Shown: positions 19,744 through 28,169 of the stretch, one piece after another | Layout: every line of letters starts with the position of its first letter | Numbering within the stretch: position 1 is the stretch's first letter | Source of the DNA: Kaistella soli | GTDB lineage: Bacteria; Bacteroidota; Bacteroidia; Flavobacteriales; Weeksellaceae | DNA length: 64,000 nucleotides | Reading direction: 5' to 3' | Assembly: GCF_019038595.1 (NCBI RefSeq) | Contig: NZ_JAHOPF010000002.1 | Coordinates: 124,001-188,000 of the forward strand | The notes under the pieces: generated by a model | What the model was told of the DNA's origin: nothing | Database searches by the model: none | Seen by the model: only the letters and a program-made list of their open reading frames with translations | Program-made: the position numbers and the translations under genes

Positions 19744-20619
19744 ATGACACTATCAAAAAGACACCATTATATCCCGCAGTTTCTTATTAAGAGATTTGCT
19801 GATGAAGATAATATGCTTTATCTGTATGATAAAGAAAAAGGGGCTTTCGCAAAAGAGAGAAGAAGTCCCAAGTCTGTCTTCTTTGAGATGAACCGGAATA
19901 CCTGGTACTTTGACGGAATGCCAAACGATAATATGGAAAAACTTTATGCCGAACTTGATGAAAAGTTTTCAAAAGATCTTGTCGAAATTACACGTACAGG
20001 TATTATTACCGAAGAAGCCTTAACATCTATATTGGTAATGGCGTCATCGATGAAATGGCGCTTGCCGGCAAATGATAATCTTTTTGACACCAAAGACATG
20101 GAGTACCCATATGATAAACTTCCTGTAAACATAGTAATTAAAAAAGAAGATGGTTCCGATCATAAGGAGGCATTGGATTATCTATTGAATTCTGAATTGT
20201 TTAGGCATACCAAAAAATTAATATTCCCATTTCTACCTTTCTATGACAATCTTAATATAAGCGAGGAAAAATTACTCCGGGTTCATAACAACAGTTATGT
20301 TAACTCGAATCCAAATATCAAATCAATTTTAGGAGATGCTCCTTTAATAGAAAGTGACAGTAATAATCTTGATGATTTTGGAAATTTCATATTACCACTT
20401 GGCAGTAATGATACTTTTATCTGCAATAATTCCCAAGCAAAACGTGTACAACATATTGGATTCTATGTAAATAAGGACCTGGCAATGTTTCATCAGGCAC
20501 AGAAATATGTTGTGTGTAAGGATAAAGAACATCTTCAATCAATCATAGATGCTTACGCCCATCTTCAAACAATAGGACAAACAGAAATGATAAATCGTTA
20601 CGTATTCCGGTTAGTATAG
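19744..20619 (+). CDS. DUF4238 domain protein
   Basis: The 291-residue protein opens with the hallmark of DUF4238, RHHYIPQFLIKRFAD, and continues with NRNTWYFDG as in that family. The function is not known; DUF4238 proteins are often found in mobile elements and defence-rich regions. It is 12 bases downstream of the HExxH gene and is followed by a strong terminator, so the two genes form one transcription unit. Confidence 0.8.
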   Translation: MTLSKRHHYIPQFLIKRFADEDNMLYLYDKEKGAFAKERRSPKSVFFEMNRNTWYFDGMPNDNMEKLYAELDEKFSKDLVEITRTGIITEEALTSILVMASSMKWRLPANDNLFDTKDMEYPYDKLPVNIVIKKEDGSDHKEALDYLLNSELFRHTKKLIFPFLPFYDNLNISEEKLLRVHNNSYVNSNPNIKSILGDAPLIESDSNNLDDFGNFILPLGSNDTFICNNSQAKRVQHIGFYVNKDLAMFHQAQKYVVCKDKEHLQSIIDAYAHLQTIGQTEMINRYVFRLV

Positions 20620-20637
20620 GGAAGATTACGGTATTTA

Positions 20638-20668
20638 AAGGCGGAGCAAAAAAGCTCCGCCTTTTTTT
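20638..20668 (+). terminator. Terminator of the HExxH-DUF4238 unit
   Basis: GGCGGAGC is paired with GCTCCGCC around an A-loop and is followed by a run of seven T. Confidence 0.9.
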
Positions 20669-20997
20669 ATGCCCATACTTATCCTTAAAAGCACATTTAT
20701 TCCTCCAGCGCACATCCAACGCAATAATAGAGCTTGGCAGGATAACTCAATAAACCATCCTGAAAAACTACCCAATCTTATCCCTCAACAAATATTTTCA
20801 GCATCGTTTACGTGGCTTCCAAAGCCACAATAGTTTAAGATACTAAAATAAATTCTGCTAAATATAATTGCAGATTTTGTAATCATAAGGCCATTTCCTC
20901 AATGCCTTTTTCACGTGCTTCCACATGTTTTTTTATTCAAGAACCGGTATGCTGTTTTGTTCCATTTCAAGAGCAAAGGTATTTCCGTGTTCTTAAC

Positions 20998-21082
20998 GCA
21001 GGAACAAGGTCGTGCCCTCCTGGTTTGCAAAAAAATCTCCACCCATTCGGGTCGTATTTTTTTGACAAAACCTTGTTCCTGC
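20998..21082. repeat. Large nested inverted repeat upstream of ssb
   Basis: Thirteen-base perfect arms (GCAGGAACAAGGT at 20998-21010 and its complement at 21070-21082) enclose a second A-run/T-run pair and a central ACCC-ATTC-GGGT hairpin. The result could fold as one 85-base structure. The surrounding gap (20669-21286) holds no convincing gene; a smaller hairpin, GTGGCTT-CCA-AAGCCAC, lies at 20812-20828. The large structure may be a leader attenuator of the ssb operon or a single-strand structure used in element replication. Confidence 0.6.
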
Positions 21083-21286
21083 TAAACACTAACCTTTTTA
21101 TGCTCGTGAAACGAAACAAAGCATACTCCGGCTCTTTAGACGAATAAAAAAAATGTCAGAAATGAAAAAATACAGCATTGGAAATGGCAAAAGAGTGAAA
21201 CGAAACTTCAGCACCTCCTCTCATTGCCGAATAAATCAAGGGAAATTAAATCAGAACAAAATTAATAACGTAAAAAAGTAGAAATC

Positions 21287-21664
21287 ATGAACATCACAGG
21301 AAGACTGACAAGAGATGCGGAAGTACGCACAACGTCACAGGACAAACAAGTAGTAAACTTTTCAGTAGCGACCAACGACAGCTACCGTACCAAACAAGGC
21401 GAGCGTGTAGAGCAAACAACCTATTTCGACTGCTCCTATTGGATAACACCGAATGTAGCCAAGCTACTTACAAAAGGCACATTGGTAGAACTATCGGGGC
21501 GAGTAAGTACAAGAGCGTGGACAGGTAATGACGGAGAGCCAAGAGCAGGACTGAATTTCCATACCTCTCAAATCAAATTGCACGGAGGTAGCAAAAAAAC
21601 GGAAACGGTACAAGCTACTACAGGTGCAAACAATAGCAAAACAGAAGACGACCTCCCATTTTAA
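21287..21664 (+). CDS. ssb: Single-stranded DNA-binding protein
   Basis: The 125-residue protein has the OB-fold opening MNITGRLTRDAEVR, the core NFSVATNDSYRTKQGERVEQT and the acidic C-terminal tip DDLPF, the site that recruits other replication proteins in SSB. It is shorter than chromosomal SSB. As part of the ICE maintenance block it probably coats the transferred strand. Confidence 0.93.
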   Translation: MNITGRLTRDAEVRTTSQDKQVVNFSVATNDSYRTKQGERVEQTTYFDCSYWITPNVAKLLTKGTLVELSGRVSTRAWTGNDGEPRAGLNFHTSQIKLHGGSKKTETVQATTGANNSKTEDDLPF

Positions 21665-21708
21665 CAACAAGTATTCAATTATTTTTTAACATCAAATTTT
21701 TAAGCATT

Positions 21709-22782
21709 ATGGCACATAATATCAATTTCAACGAGAGAACAGGACGTTATTCATTTTTTAGCGTTCAGCAAAAAGCGTGGCACAACTTGGGGCAAATCGT
21801 GGAGCAATACCCGACAAGCGAGGAAGCTATCAAACACGCAGGTTTAGATTACGAAGTCGTAAAATCCCCACTATTTACAAAAGGTTCGGGCATTATCGAA
21901 ACGGCTAACGGCATAGAAATAGGAAGTAGCGAATTAGAAGTGCCTAATTATTTCGCCAACATACGCACCGATAACAATGCAGTATTGGGAGTAGTCGGTA
22001 AGGATTACCACATAGTACAAAACCGTGAAGCATTTAATTTCTTTGATGCTATTGTAGGCGGTGGCGAGGGTATTCTCTATGAAACCGCAGGAGCGTTAGG
22101 CAACGGAGAACGCATTTTTATCACAGCCAAATTGCCCGACTATATCCGAGTAGGCAGTGGCGATGATGTTACGGAAAAATACATTTTCCTAACCACTTCG
22201 CACGATGGTAGTGGAAGTATCACAGCCGCATTCACACCAATCCGTATCGTTTGTCAAAATACCTTAAATGCTTCGTTACGCAGTATGACAAATGTTGTCC
22301 GTATCAAACACACTTCGGGGGCAAAACAACGTATCGAGAACGCTCACAAGATTATGGGACTAGCCAACACATTGAGCAACCAATTAGAGGGCATTTTTAA
22401 CGAGTGGGCAAAAGTAAAGGTAACAGACCGAGAGGTAAGAAAGCTAATACAGTTGGCACTTTGTCCAAATAAAGAAACGCTTGACCTAATTAAAAAAGGT
22501 GCGGAAGATGAAATTTCCACCGTGTTTAAAAACACCGTTGAAGATGCTTTTGCGTATGCGATGATAAGCGATACACAGCAAATGGACACTACAAAAGGCA
22601 CGTTATTCGGGGCATACAACGCTGTTACAGGCTACTATCAGAACGTGAGAAATTACAAGGATGACGAAGCCAAGTTGCAGAGCATTGTATTAGGTGGTAC
22701 TGCCCAACTGAAATCGCAGAAAGCATTTGAATTGTGTAATGATTTTGCCTTAGACGGTGCGGAAATCCTAAACCTTAATTAG
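21709..22782 (+). CDS. DUF932 plasmid/phage-type protein
   Basis: The 357-residue protein matches the DUF932 (phage/plasmid-like TIGR03299) pattern: an early PTSEEAIKHAGLDYEV, a central TTSHDGSGSITAAFTPIRIVCQNT and RIKHTSGAKQRIENA. The role is unknown, but the family is typical of plasmids, phages and ICEs. It starts 44 bases after ssb and is followed by a perfect hairpin. Confidence 0.9.
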   Translation: MAHNINFNERTGRYSFFSVQQKAWHNLGQIVEQYPTSEEAIKHAGLDYEVVKSPLFTKGSGIIETANGIEIGSSELEVPNYFANIRTDNNAVLGVVGKDYHIVQNREAFNFFDAIVGGGEGILYETAGALGNGERIFITAKLPDYIRVGSGDDVTEKYIFLTTSHDGSGSITAAFTPIRIVCQNTLNASLRSMTNVVRIKHTSGAKQRIENAHKIMGLANTLSNQLEGIFNEWAKVKVTDREVRKLIQLALCPNKETLDLIKKGAEDEISTVFKNTVEDAFAYAMISDTQQMDTTKGTLFGAYNAVTGYYQNVRNYKDDEAKLQSIVLGGTAQLKSQKAFELCNDFALDGAEILNLN

Positions 22783-22789
22783 ATAATCA

Positions 22790-22819
22790 TAGGCTACCAC
22801 CTTAAACGGTGGTAGCCTA
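22790..22819. repeat. Perfect 12-base hairpin without T-run
   Basis: TAGGCTACCACC is paired with its exact complement around the loop TTAAAC. No T-run follows, so it is more likely an RNA-processing or stability hairpin, or a protein site, than a terminator. It separates the DUF932 gene from the PRTRC genes. Confidence 0.65.
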
Positions 22820-22834
22820 CTATAAACAAAAGAT

Positions 22835-23041
22835 ATGAAAGTAAAATCAATAGACGAAGCGAAAAGTTTAGCTAAATCACAAAGCCTCGAAACGAAATAC
22901 AAAGACGAAGCTATATATATCATTTACTGCAATAGAACGGAATTTTTCTATATAGATACAAATAGCTTGATACGGCTTTGGGAACAGCTATTTGGTTACT
23001 ATGAAAATGGAGTTTATACCGCTGAAAAATCACATTCATAA
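22835..23041 (+). CDS. Small hypothetical protein (68 residues)
   Basis: I do not recognise it. The sequence is mixed alpha/beta, soluble and charged at the N-terminus (MKVKSIDEAKSLAKSQ). The next gene begins four bases after its stop. Its place inside the maintenance operon supports it as real. Confidence 0.6.
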   Translation: MKVKSIDEAKSLAKSQSLETKYKDEAIYIIYCNRTEFFYIDTNSLIRLWEQLFGYYENGVYTAEKSHS

Positions 23042-23045
23042 AGCC

Positions 23046-23255
23046 ATGCAAGTAACAGATTTAAACGGTTGTCCTATTGAGATAACAAACCTTAAAGAAG
23101 CCATTAAAATGGCTAGGCAATACAAAGAATACCGCCACGAAGACAAAAGTTTTTCGGAGTTCGACAAAAGACAAAAAGCCTATTGGCTAGATATGTACGA
23201 GAAACTGACAGTAATCAGAAAGCAATCTTCAACAATTAAAATTTTAGAACGATGA
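23046..23255 (+). CDS. Small hypothetical protein (69 residues)
   Basis: I chose the ATG at 23046, just after the previous stop, over an upstream ATG at 22992 that overlaps the previous gene. The protein is helical and charged (MQVTDLNGCPIEITNLKEAI, then YKEYRHEDKSF). Its stop overlaps the start of the next gene by four bases. The family is unknown to me. Confidence 0.6.
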   Translation: MQVTDLNGCPIEITNLKEAIKMARQYKEYRHEDKSFSEFDKRQKAYWLDMYEKLTVIRKQSSTIKILER

Positions 23256-23857
23256 ACACAAATTTTTTCAATCAGATACAGCAGTTGGACTTTACAGGAG
23301 TATTACAACTGAACATTTCAAAAGGAATAGAAAGCAACCTAATTGTAACGGTATTGCTTAACAACGAACAATGCGGAGATAGTGCCAAAAACGGTATTCC
23401 CCCATTAACATTTAACGCCACGCCCCAAGAGTTTGACGAGGGATTTTTTGAACAGATAACAACACCTATACAAAAAGTATCGGGCTTAATGGTGGATATG
23501 GAAAAATTCTTAAAGCAATTGGAAGAGGTTAAAAAACAGTCCGCAATCGAGAAAGAAAAAACCGAAAGAGAGAAAAAAGAAAAAGAAGCCAAAGACAAGA
23601 AGTTTAAAGATGCTATGGCAAAGGCTGACGAGTTGGAGAAAGAGGGCAAATTCCGTGAAGCGTGGATGAAAGTACCCGATATGACGGAGTTTCCCGAAAA
23701 AGCGGACGAGATACGCAAACGCAAAACATCATTATCCGACAAGTTTGCCACACCGAGCCTTTTCGGAGCAATGGAAGAAGCGACACCCGAACCGCCAGAG
23801 GAAGCAGTTACTGGCGATTATCCTATTGATGAAGCAGACGAAGAAGAACAGTATTAA
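23252..23857 (+). CDS. PRTRC system protein E
   Basis: The 201-residue protein has a globular N-terminal part (NFFNQIQQLDFTGVLQLN, then PPLTFNATPQEFDEGFF), a long charged coiled coil (about 90-140) and an acidic tail ending EEEQY. This matches PRTRC system protein E, whose molecular role is unknown. PRTRC (ParB-related, ThiF-related cassette) genes occur together on plasmids and ICEs. It is translationally coupled to the preceding small gene. Confidence 0.85.
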   Translation: MNTNFFNQIQQLDFTGVLQLNISKGIESNLIVTVLLNNEQCGDSAKNGIPPLTFNATPQEFDEGFFEQITTPIQKVSGLMVDMEKFLKQLEEVKKQSAIEKEKTEREKKEKEAKDKKFKDAMAKADELEKEGKFREAWMKVPDMTEFPEKADEIRKRKTSLSDKFATPSLFGAMEEATPEPPEEAVTGDYPIDEADEEEQY

Positions 23858-23874
23858 TAATTAAAACGAGCAAT

Positions 23875-24093
23875 ATGTTATTAGCAACCCGATTAGAGCG
23901 AGTGTTTATACTCAAAGATAAAGGACAGGAGATCAGACTGACCGACCCCGAACCACGTTGGAGCGTGGACGCAGTAATGAATTTTTACGCCAATATGTAC
24001 CCGATTTTGACAACAGCAAAAGCATCTGCACCGCAAATTAAAGATGATGCAGTAGAATACAAATTTGAGAGCGTGATGGGTACGAAAGGTTAA
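23875..24093 (+). CDS. PRTRC system protein C (prokaryotic ubiquitin-like)
   Basis: The 72-residue protein fits PRTRC protein C, a small ubiquitin-like fold: FILKDKGQEIRLTDP, then SVDAVMNFYANMYPILTTA. It ends in Gly at the very C-terminus (SVMGTKG), as expected of a protein activated at its C-terminal glycine by an E1-like enzyme. A ThiF/E1-like gene and an E2-like gene follow in the same operon. Conjugation to targets has not been shown here and is an inference. Confidence 0.85.
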   Translation: MLLATRLERVFILKDKGQEIRLTDPEPRWSVDAVMNFYANMYPILTTAKASAPQIKDDAVEYKFESVMGTKG

Positions 24094-24110
24094 ACCAAAA
24101 TTATAAAACG

Positions 24111-25277
24111 ATGAATTATGCAACGCAACATCATATCTGGAACTATCAGCATACCCGAACAGAAACGACAACGGCAATTGCACCGACAGTTGGGCGAGTT
24201 CGCCAATTGGCTACAAAGACCAAAAGATGCAAACCAAGTGCAGAAAGACAAGCAGAAATCCGTACCAATAGCAATGCTACCAATGGTATTCTAAAGTGTA
24301 CGTTTCTGCCAAAACTGAAAACAGCACAATCCGTACAGGCTTGTCAGAAAACGGAGAGGGATTTTTACAAGTCCCTTTCCAAACTTGCCGAGCATTACAG
24401 CATTGAACCAATGCAGACCAAGGATTTTGAGTTTCCATACAATATAACATTGGCTATGTGGGATATGGAAACCAAAGTAAAACGTACCAATATCAATTGG
24501 GATAGTTTCAAATTGGTACAGGACAGTAAGAAAACCTACTTCACAAGTGAGGAACGATACAATACAGGTACAACCTTGTATTACATTCCTATTGTACCGC
24601 TTTTTAAAATGCTCAAAGACCCGAAGCGTAAAAAGACTGCACAGCTTTTAATATCAGTATGTAGTTATCTGTACCATATTGCCGATGTGCCGTATTACAG
24701 ACAAGAAGACAGCTATCTGTATTGGCAATATGAAATGCACAAAGATTGGGTAGAACAGGACGAGGAAACGGACGAAACCGAAGCTTATAAAAGGGAGTTG
24801 AGAAATGCCGAATACATTGGCGATAAAATAGAACAAAAGCTATTTAACCGTATCAATCTAAAGGTATTTGAACAGCGTTTGAACCGATTTAAAAGCGTTG
24901 ATATGTTCGACAGGGAATGCCATAAGGTGTCTTGCAATGCGTTTGCCCTTTTTACTGAATATCCGAACGCAAGCATTTTCCGAAACGCACCAATATCCGA
25001 AGAAGACCCTTACAATGATGATTACGAAAACGAAGCAATCGGAATGGAAAAGTACATTTCATTTATTGCAGATACCAAGGGTTGGTTATACAGAAGCCTT
25101 TCCGATACCATCAACAATGAATTTAACGAGTACGGAGCAATGGAAGAACCAACCATTTGCAAGCGATTTGACGTAAGTGAAATACCAACAACAAATCTCG
25201 ATTTTGAGAACTGCTTGTTTGCCTTATTGGATGACCTCTGCACAATATTAGACGACTTTAAAACAACAGAAAAATGA
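24111..25277 (+). CDS. Hypothetical protein of the PRTRC operon (N-terminus uncertain)
   Basis: The open frame gives 388 residues. From about residue 85 (FYKSLSKLAEHYSIEPMQ) onward it looks like a normal soluble protein, rich in Trp and Tyr, with an acidic C-terminus (LFALLDDLCTILDDF). The first 80 residues are rich in Thr, Arg and Asn and look like out-of-frame translation, so the true start may be the ATG at 24412, or an ancestral frameshift may exist. The stop overlaps the next start by four bases. The family is unknown to me; it sits where PRTRC sets carry an unnamed gene. Confidence 0.65.
   Translation: MNYATQHHIWNYQHTRTETTTAIAPTVGRVRQLATKTKRCKPSAERQAEIRTNSNATNGILKCTFLPKLKTAQSVQACQKTERDFYKSLSKLAEHYSIEPMQTKDFEFPYNITLAMWDMETKVKRTNINWDSFKLVQDSKKTYFTSEERYNTGTTLYYIPIVPLFKMLKDPKRKKTAQLLISVCSYLYHIADVPYYRQEDSYLYWQYEMHKDWVEQDEETDETEAYKRELRNAEYIGDKIEQKLFNRINLKVFEQRLNRFKSVDMFDRECHKVSCNAFALFTEYPNASIFRNAPISEEDPYNDDYENEAIGMEKYISFIADTKGWLYRSLSDTINNEFNEYGAMEEPTICKRFDVSEIPTTNLDFENCLFALLDDLCTILDDFKTTEK
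24118..24294 (+). CDS. Possible small protein overlapping the preceding frame
   Basis: A 58-residue frame starts at ATG 24118, seven bases into the larger frame, and reads MQRNIISGTISIPEQKRQRQ onward. Its composition looks more protein-like than the overlapping part of the 388-residue frame. Either this is the real gene here and the larger protein starts later, or the two are remnants of one frame-shifted gene. Confidence 0.35.
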   Translation: MQRNIISGTISIPEQKRQRQLHRQLGEFANWLQRPKDANQVQKDKQKSVPIAMLPMVF

Positions 25278-25993
25278 ACATCGTAAACGACATCACCGAA
25301 AATTTTGGCACATTGTACCATCCGAAATCTGCTTTGGTTTTTTACGAAACCATAGGCACAAATACCGATGTGTATGTGGAGCATTTTGATATGGATAACA
25401 ACGGAACGCCGATCAATGCCCACCCATTGACAGTAAAAGAAGCCAATGTATTGGCAAAGGCTCTAAAGACCGATGAAGAAAATAGCAAAGCCTTTTTAAA
25501 GCCAAAGGGAATTTTGCCGACCAACATTCTGCATATTAATCCGAGCGAAAAAGGTACGGTGCTATGGTACACCAAAACACAGCAAAGGCAGATATATTTT
25601 GTGGATAGTTTAGGTATTTCCAACGGCAAGGCAGAAGTACCGCCAATGCTATGGTTTGCCAATAAAAGCAGTCTTACGGTATTTGCTTTAGCAAATGACA
25701 GAAGACCCACCGAGAAAACGCCATTGCATTATGCACCTTTCTTCAATATCTACGAAAAGGGCAATGTATGTATGGGTACTGTGAGTATTGACATTAAAAA
25801 TTCGGCTTCGGTTGAGGAATTTATACAGGCGTGGGAACATTATTTTTTCAATTCTTATTTCAGTCATTCATTATACGAAAACTTAACTAAAAAAAATATT
25901 GTAACCCTTTGGAAAGACCTTATCAATACGGATAAACCCTTTCCTAAAGAGGTATTGAAAAAGAATAATAAAACCCTTAAAAATCTATTGTGA
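25274..25993 (+). CDS. PRTRC system protein B (E2-like)
   Basis: The 239-residue protein matches PRTRC protein B, which has been classed with prokaryotic E2-like (Prok-E2_D) proteins. A conserved-looking Cys, C166 in KGNVCMGTV, is the candidate thioester cysteine, preceded by TPLHYAPFFNIY. It overlaps the previous gene by four bases and the ThiF gene by one base, so the three are coupled. Together with the Ub-like protein and the E1-like protein it would complete a minimal conjugation relay; this is inference from the families. Confidence 0.85.
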   Translation: MNIVNDITENFGTLYHPKSALVFYETIGTNTDVYVEHFDMDNNGTPINAHPLTVKEANVLAKALKTDEENSKAFLKPKGILPTNILHINPSEKGTVLWYTKTQQRQIYFVDSLGISNGKAEVPPMLWFANKSSLTVFALANDRRPTEKTPLHYAPFFNIYEKGNVCMGTVSIDIKNSASVEEFIQAWEHYFFNSYFSHSLYENLTKKNIVTLWKDLINTDKPFPKEVLKKNNKTLKNLL

Positions 25994-26799
25994 TGAATAC
26001 GACAAAAACAGCAGTTCATTTTACGGACAACTATTTACTCAATCCTACCAATCCGATTTCGGTAAACCTTATCGGAGCAGGTGGTACAGGCTCAAAAGTA
26101 TTGACCGCCTTAATGGAAATAAACGAAAGTTTGATAGCATTAGGACACGCAGGGTTGCAAGTCCGCCTTTGGGATGATGATGTTATCACGAGTGCCAATT
26201 TGGGCAGACAGCGTTTTGCAGAAAGTGAAACAGGATTATACAAATCCGTTGCTTTAATCAATCGTTGCAACCGTTGGGCAGGTACAAATTGGAAAGCCAA
26301 GACTGTAAAATTTGAAAAGGATAAGTTCGGCAGATTGCCCGAAGAAGCAAGGGCAATCATTACTATTACGTGCGTGGATAACGTACAGGCGAGGTTTGGC
26401 GTTGCTGAAATTCTTAAAGAAATAAGCTACCGCAGACACTATCAAGATGTGCCAAAATATTGGTTGGATTTTGGCAACAGCCAAGATACAGGACAAGTAA
26501 TACTATCTACTATCGGAGAGATAAAGCAACCCAATTCTGAAAAGTATGAAACGGTGACAAGCCTACCATTTGTTACCGATGAATTTGGCGAATTACTGAA
26601 GCAATCCGAACAAGAGGACAACACGCCAAGTTGCTCACTTGCAGAAGCATTGGAACACCAAGATTTGTTTATAAATTCATCATTAACCCAAATGGGTTGT
26701 TCTTTGCTATGGAACTTGTTTCGCAGAGGAATGACCGAATACAAGGGATTTTTTCATAATCTGAAAGATTTCCGTACCCACCCGATAAAAGTCGCCTGA
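25993..26799 (+). CDS. PRTRC system ThiF family (E1-like) protein
   Basis: The 268-residue protein has the ThiF/E1 nucleotide-binding loop VNLIGAGGTGSKV (Gly-rich loop at about 28-33), the acidic metal-binding stretch RLWDDDVIT, the Arg-containing SANLGRQRFAE and the CVDNVQARF strand. Candidate thiol positions are in PSCSLAEALEHQD. Such enzymes adenylate the C-terminus of a Ub-like protein. A GTG at 25990 is an alternative start. It is the last gene of the maintenance operon. Confidence 0.9.
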   Translation: MNTTKTAVHFTDNYLLNPTNPISVNLIGAGGTGSKVLTALMEINESLIALGHAGLQVRLWDDDVITSANLGRQRFAESETGLYKSVALINRCNRWAGTNWKAKTVKFEKDKFGRLPEEARAIITITCVDNVQARFGVAEILKEISYRRHYQDVPKYWLDFGNSQDTGQVILSTIGEIKQPNSEKYETVTSLPFVTDEFGELLKQSEQEDNTPSCSLAEALEHQDLFINSSLTQMGCSLLWNLFRRGMTEYKGFFHNLKDFRTHPIKVA

Positions 26800-26816
26800 C
26801 CCAAAAAATCGGGCGG

Positions 26817-26859
26817 GCAAAAATGCAATTCCTCACTTTGGTCGGAAACGCATTTTTGC
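26817..26859. repeat. Inverted repeat after the ThiF gene
   Basis: Ten-base perfect arms, GCAAAAATGC and GCATTTTTGC, lie 18 bases after the stop. With the loop they could end the maintenance transcript, although the T-run is inside the stem. Confidence 0.5.
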
Positions 26860-26986
26860 ATTTAAAATAGTTGCAACCCCTTTGTCAAAATGCACTACTA
26901 CACAATTCCCTTTCCTTACATTTTACCAAACAGGTTGCGACATTATTGTGTGGGATATTCATTATCCCATTTTTTGTTTAAACCAA

Positions 26987-27023
26987 CTTCTTTTCTTTCC
27001 ACACTGCGACCAAAGAAAAGAAG
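26987..27023. repeat. Purine/pyrimidine inverted repeat
   Basis: CTTCTTTTCTTT at 26987-26998 pairs exactly with AAAGAAAAGAAG at 27012-27023. The whole gap 26860-27206 contains no convincing gene. The repeat may be a boundary structure of the next two-gene cassette. Confidence 0.5.
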
Positions 27024-27206
27024 CAAAAGAACGTCGCTTGATTAAAGATAGATTTTGTCTTACTTGTCCGTTGAAGGACTCTTTAATTTACTAAATTTGT
27101 TGTTAATTTTTTGAATTCAATGGACGATGGTGTCTAGGTGTCCTTTTACATACTGATTACTTTGAACACATATAAAAATAGATGTAATAGATATACTGGA
27201 ACTCTC

Positions 27207-28163
27207 ATGAAATTTTACAACACCAACGGAATACCGACAGAAACACCATTAGAAGATTGTTTTTATATTACCGAGCATATAAACTATGAGCTTGTTTTCA
27301 GTGCTGGTGATCAGACTTATGAAATTGAAAAAATATGCATCCAACTTAGGGATCACCTCGCCAAAAAAATCTTTGGCGATATAGAAACCTACCACGGCTA
27401 CTTCACTACTCCTATATTTCCTTTTGCATCCCTTGCAGGTATCGATGCAGAAATTAGGTTATCTAAAGAGGACTTCGAGACGCTGGTTCATGGTATTGAG
27501 GACAAGTCAAAACTTTTTAGGTTGTTGTACTATTTTGATGTAGAGAACCTGATTAGCACATTACAGAACTCTATACTTGAGACTAAATATATTATCGGAG
27601 AATTCTACAGAACGCTAAACAATAATAGTTTTCTTGTGCATAATGACTTGACTGTAGTCGATGATGGTATTCAATATGCTTCCGGCTACATTGTCACAAA
27701 TATTACGTCACTCGTAAATCACTTGTTCATCAACTTGTACAGCCAGATGGATTTTACTACTAAGATCATTTACGAACTCGAAAACCTCCATATTGATTTC
27801 TTGACTTATCCCAAACTAAAATCAAAGGATACGGTGTACGGGGATTCAAAGAAAACAGCTTTCAGAGAAATGCCAGGCTCTATCTATGAGATGAGCGACG
27901 AAATACGCATCATTATGTATTTACGGAATGAAATTGTCCATAATGCTTCCATTGATAGTGTTCCAAAGGTATATCAGAACATTAAAAATAAGAGGCTTAT
28001 AGAGAAGTTTATATTGCTTCCTGATTTTAACAATGGAATAATTAAGACATTCAAGAACAGGAAACGTTTTTTTAATGATGATACAAAACTAAATGAGATT
28101 TTACCTGCACTTATCACCGAGTTTTGGAATAGCTTGAAATTTACATTATCCGAAATTAAATAA
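27207..28163 (+). CDS. Hypothetical protein with HEPN-type R-x4-H motif
   Basis: About 318 residues from the ATG at 27207; an earlier in-frame start at 27138 gives an unlikely N-terminus. The protein is mostly helical and carries RNEIVH (R240 to H245) in MYLRNEIVHNAS, which matches the R-x4-6-H signature of HEPN ribonucleases and HEPN-like scaffolds. No signal peptide or membrane segment is present. The next gene starts seven bases after its stop. The pair is AT-rich and probably acquired. An RNase or abortive-infection role is plausible, not shown. Confidence 0.7.
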   Translation: MKFYNTNGIPTETPLEDCFYITEHINYELVFSAGDQTYEIEKICIQLRDHLAKKIFGDIETYHGYFTTPIFPFASLAGIDAEIRLSKEDFETLVHGIEDKSKLFRLLYYFDVENLISTLQNSILETKYIIGEFYRTLNNNSFLVHNDLTVVDDGIQYASGYIVTNITSLVNHLFINLYSQMDFTTKIIYELENLHIDFLTYPKLKSKDTVYGDSKKTAFREMPGSIYEMSDEIRIIMYLRNEIVHNASIDSVPKVYQNIKNKRLIEKFILLPDFNNGIIKTFKNRKRFFNDDTKLNEILPALITEFWNSLKFTLSEIK

Positions 28164-28169
28164 ATCAAA

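Noticed and set aside
20902-21147. An 81-residue open frame upstream of ssb
   Set aside because: It runs through the large inverted repeat, is rich in Phe and Cys, has no family resemblance and looks like chance.
26882-27094. A 70-residue open frame after the ThiF gene
   Set aside because: It covers an inverted repeat, has an atypical composition and no recognisable features.
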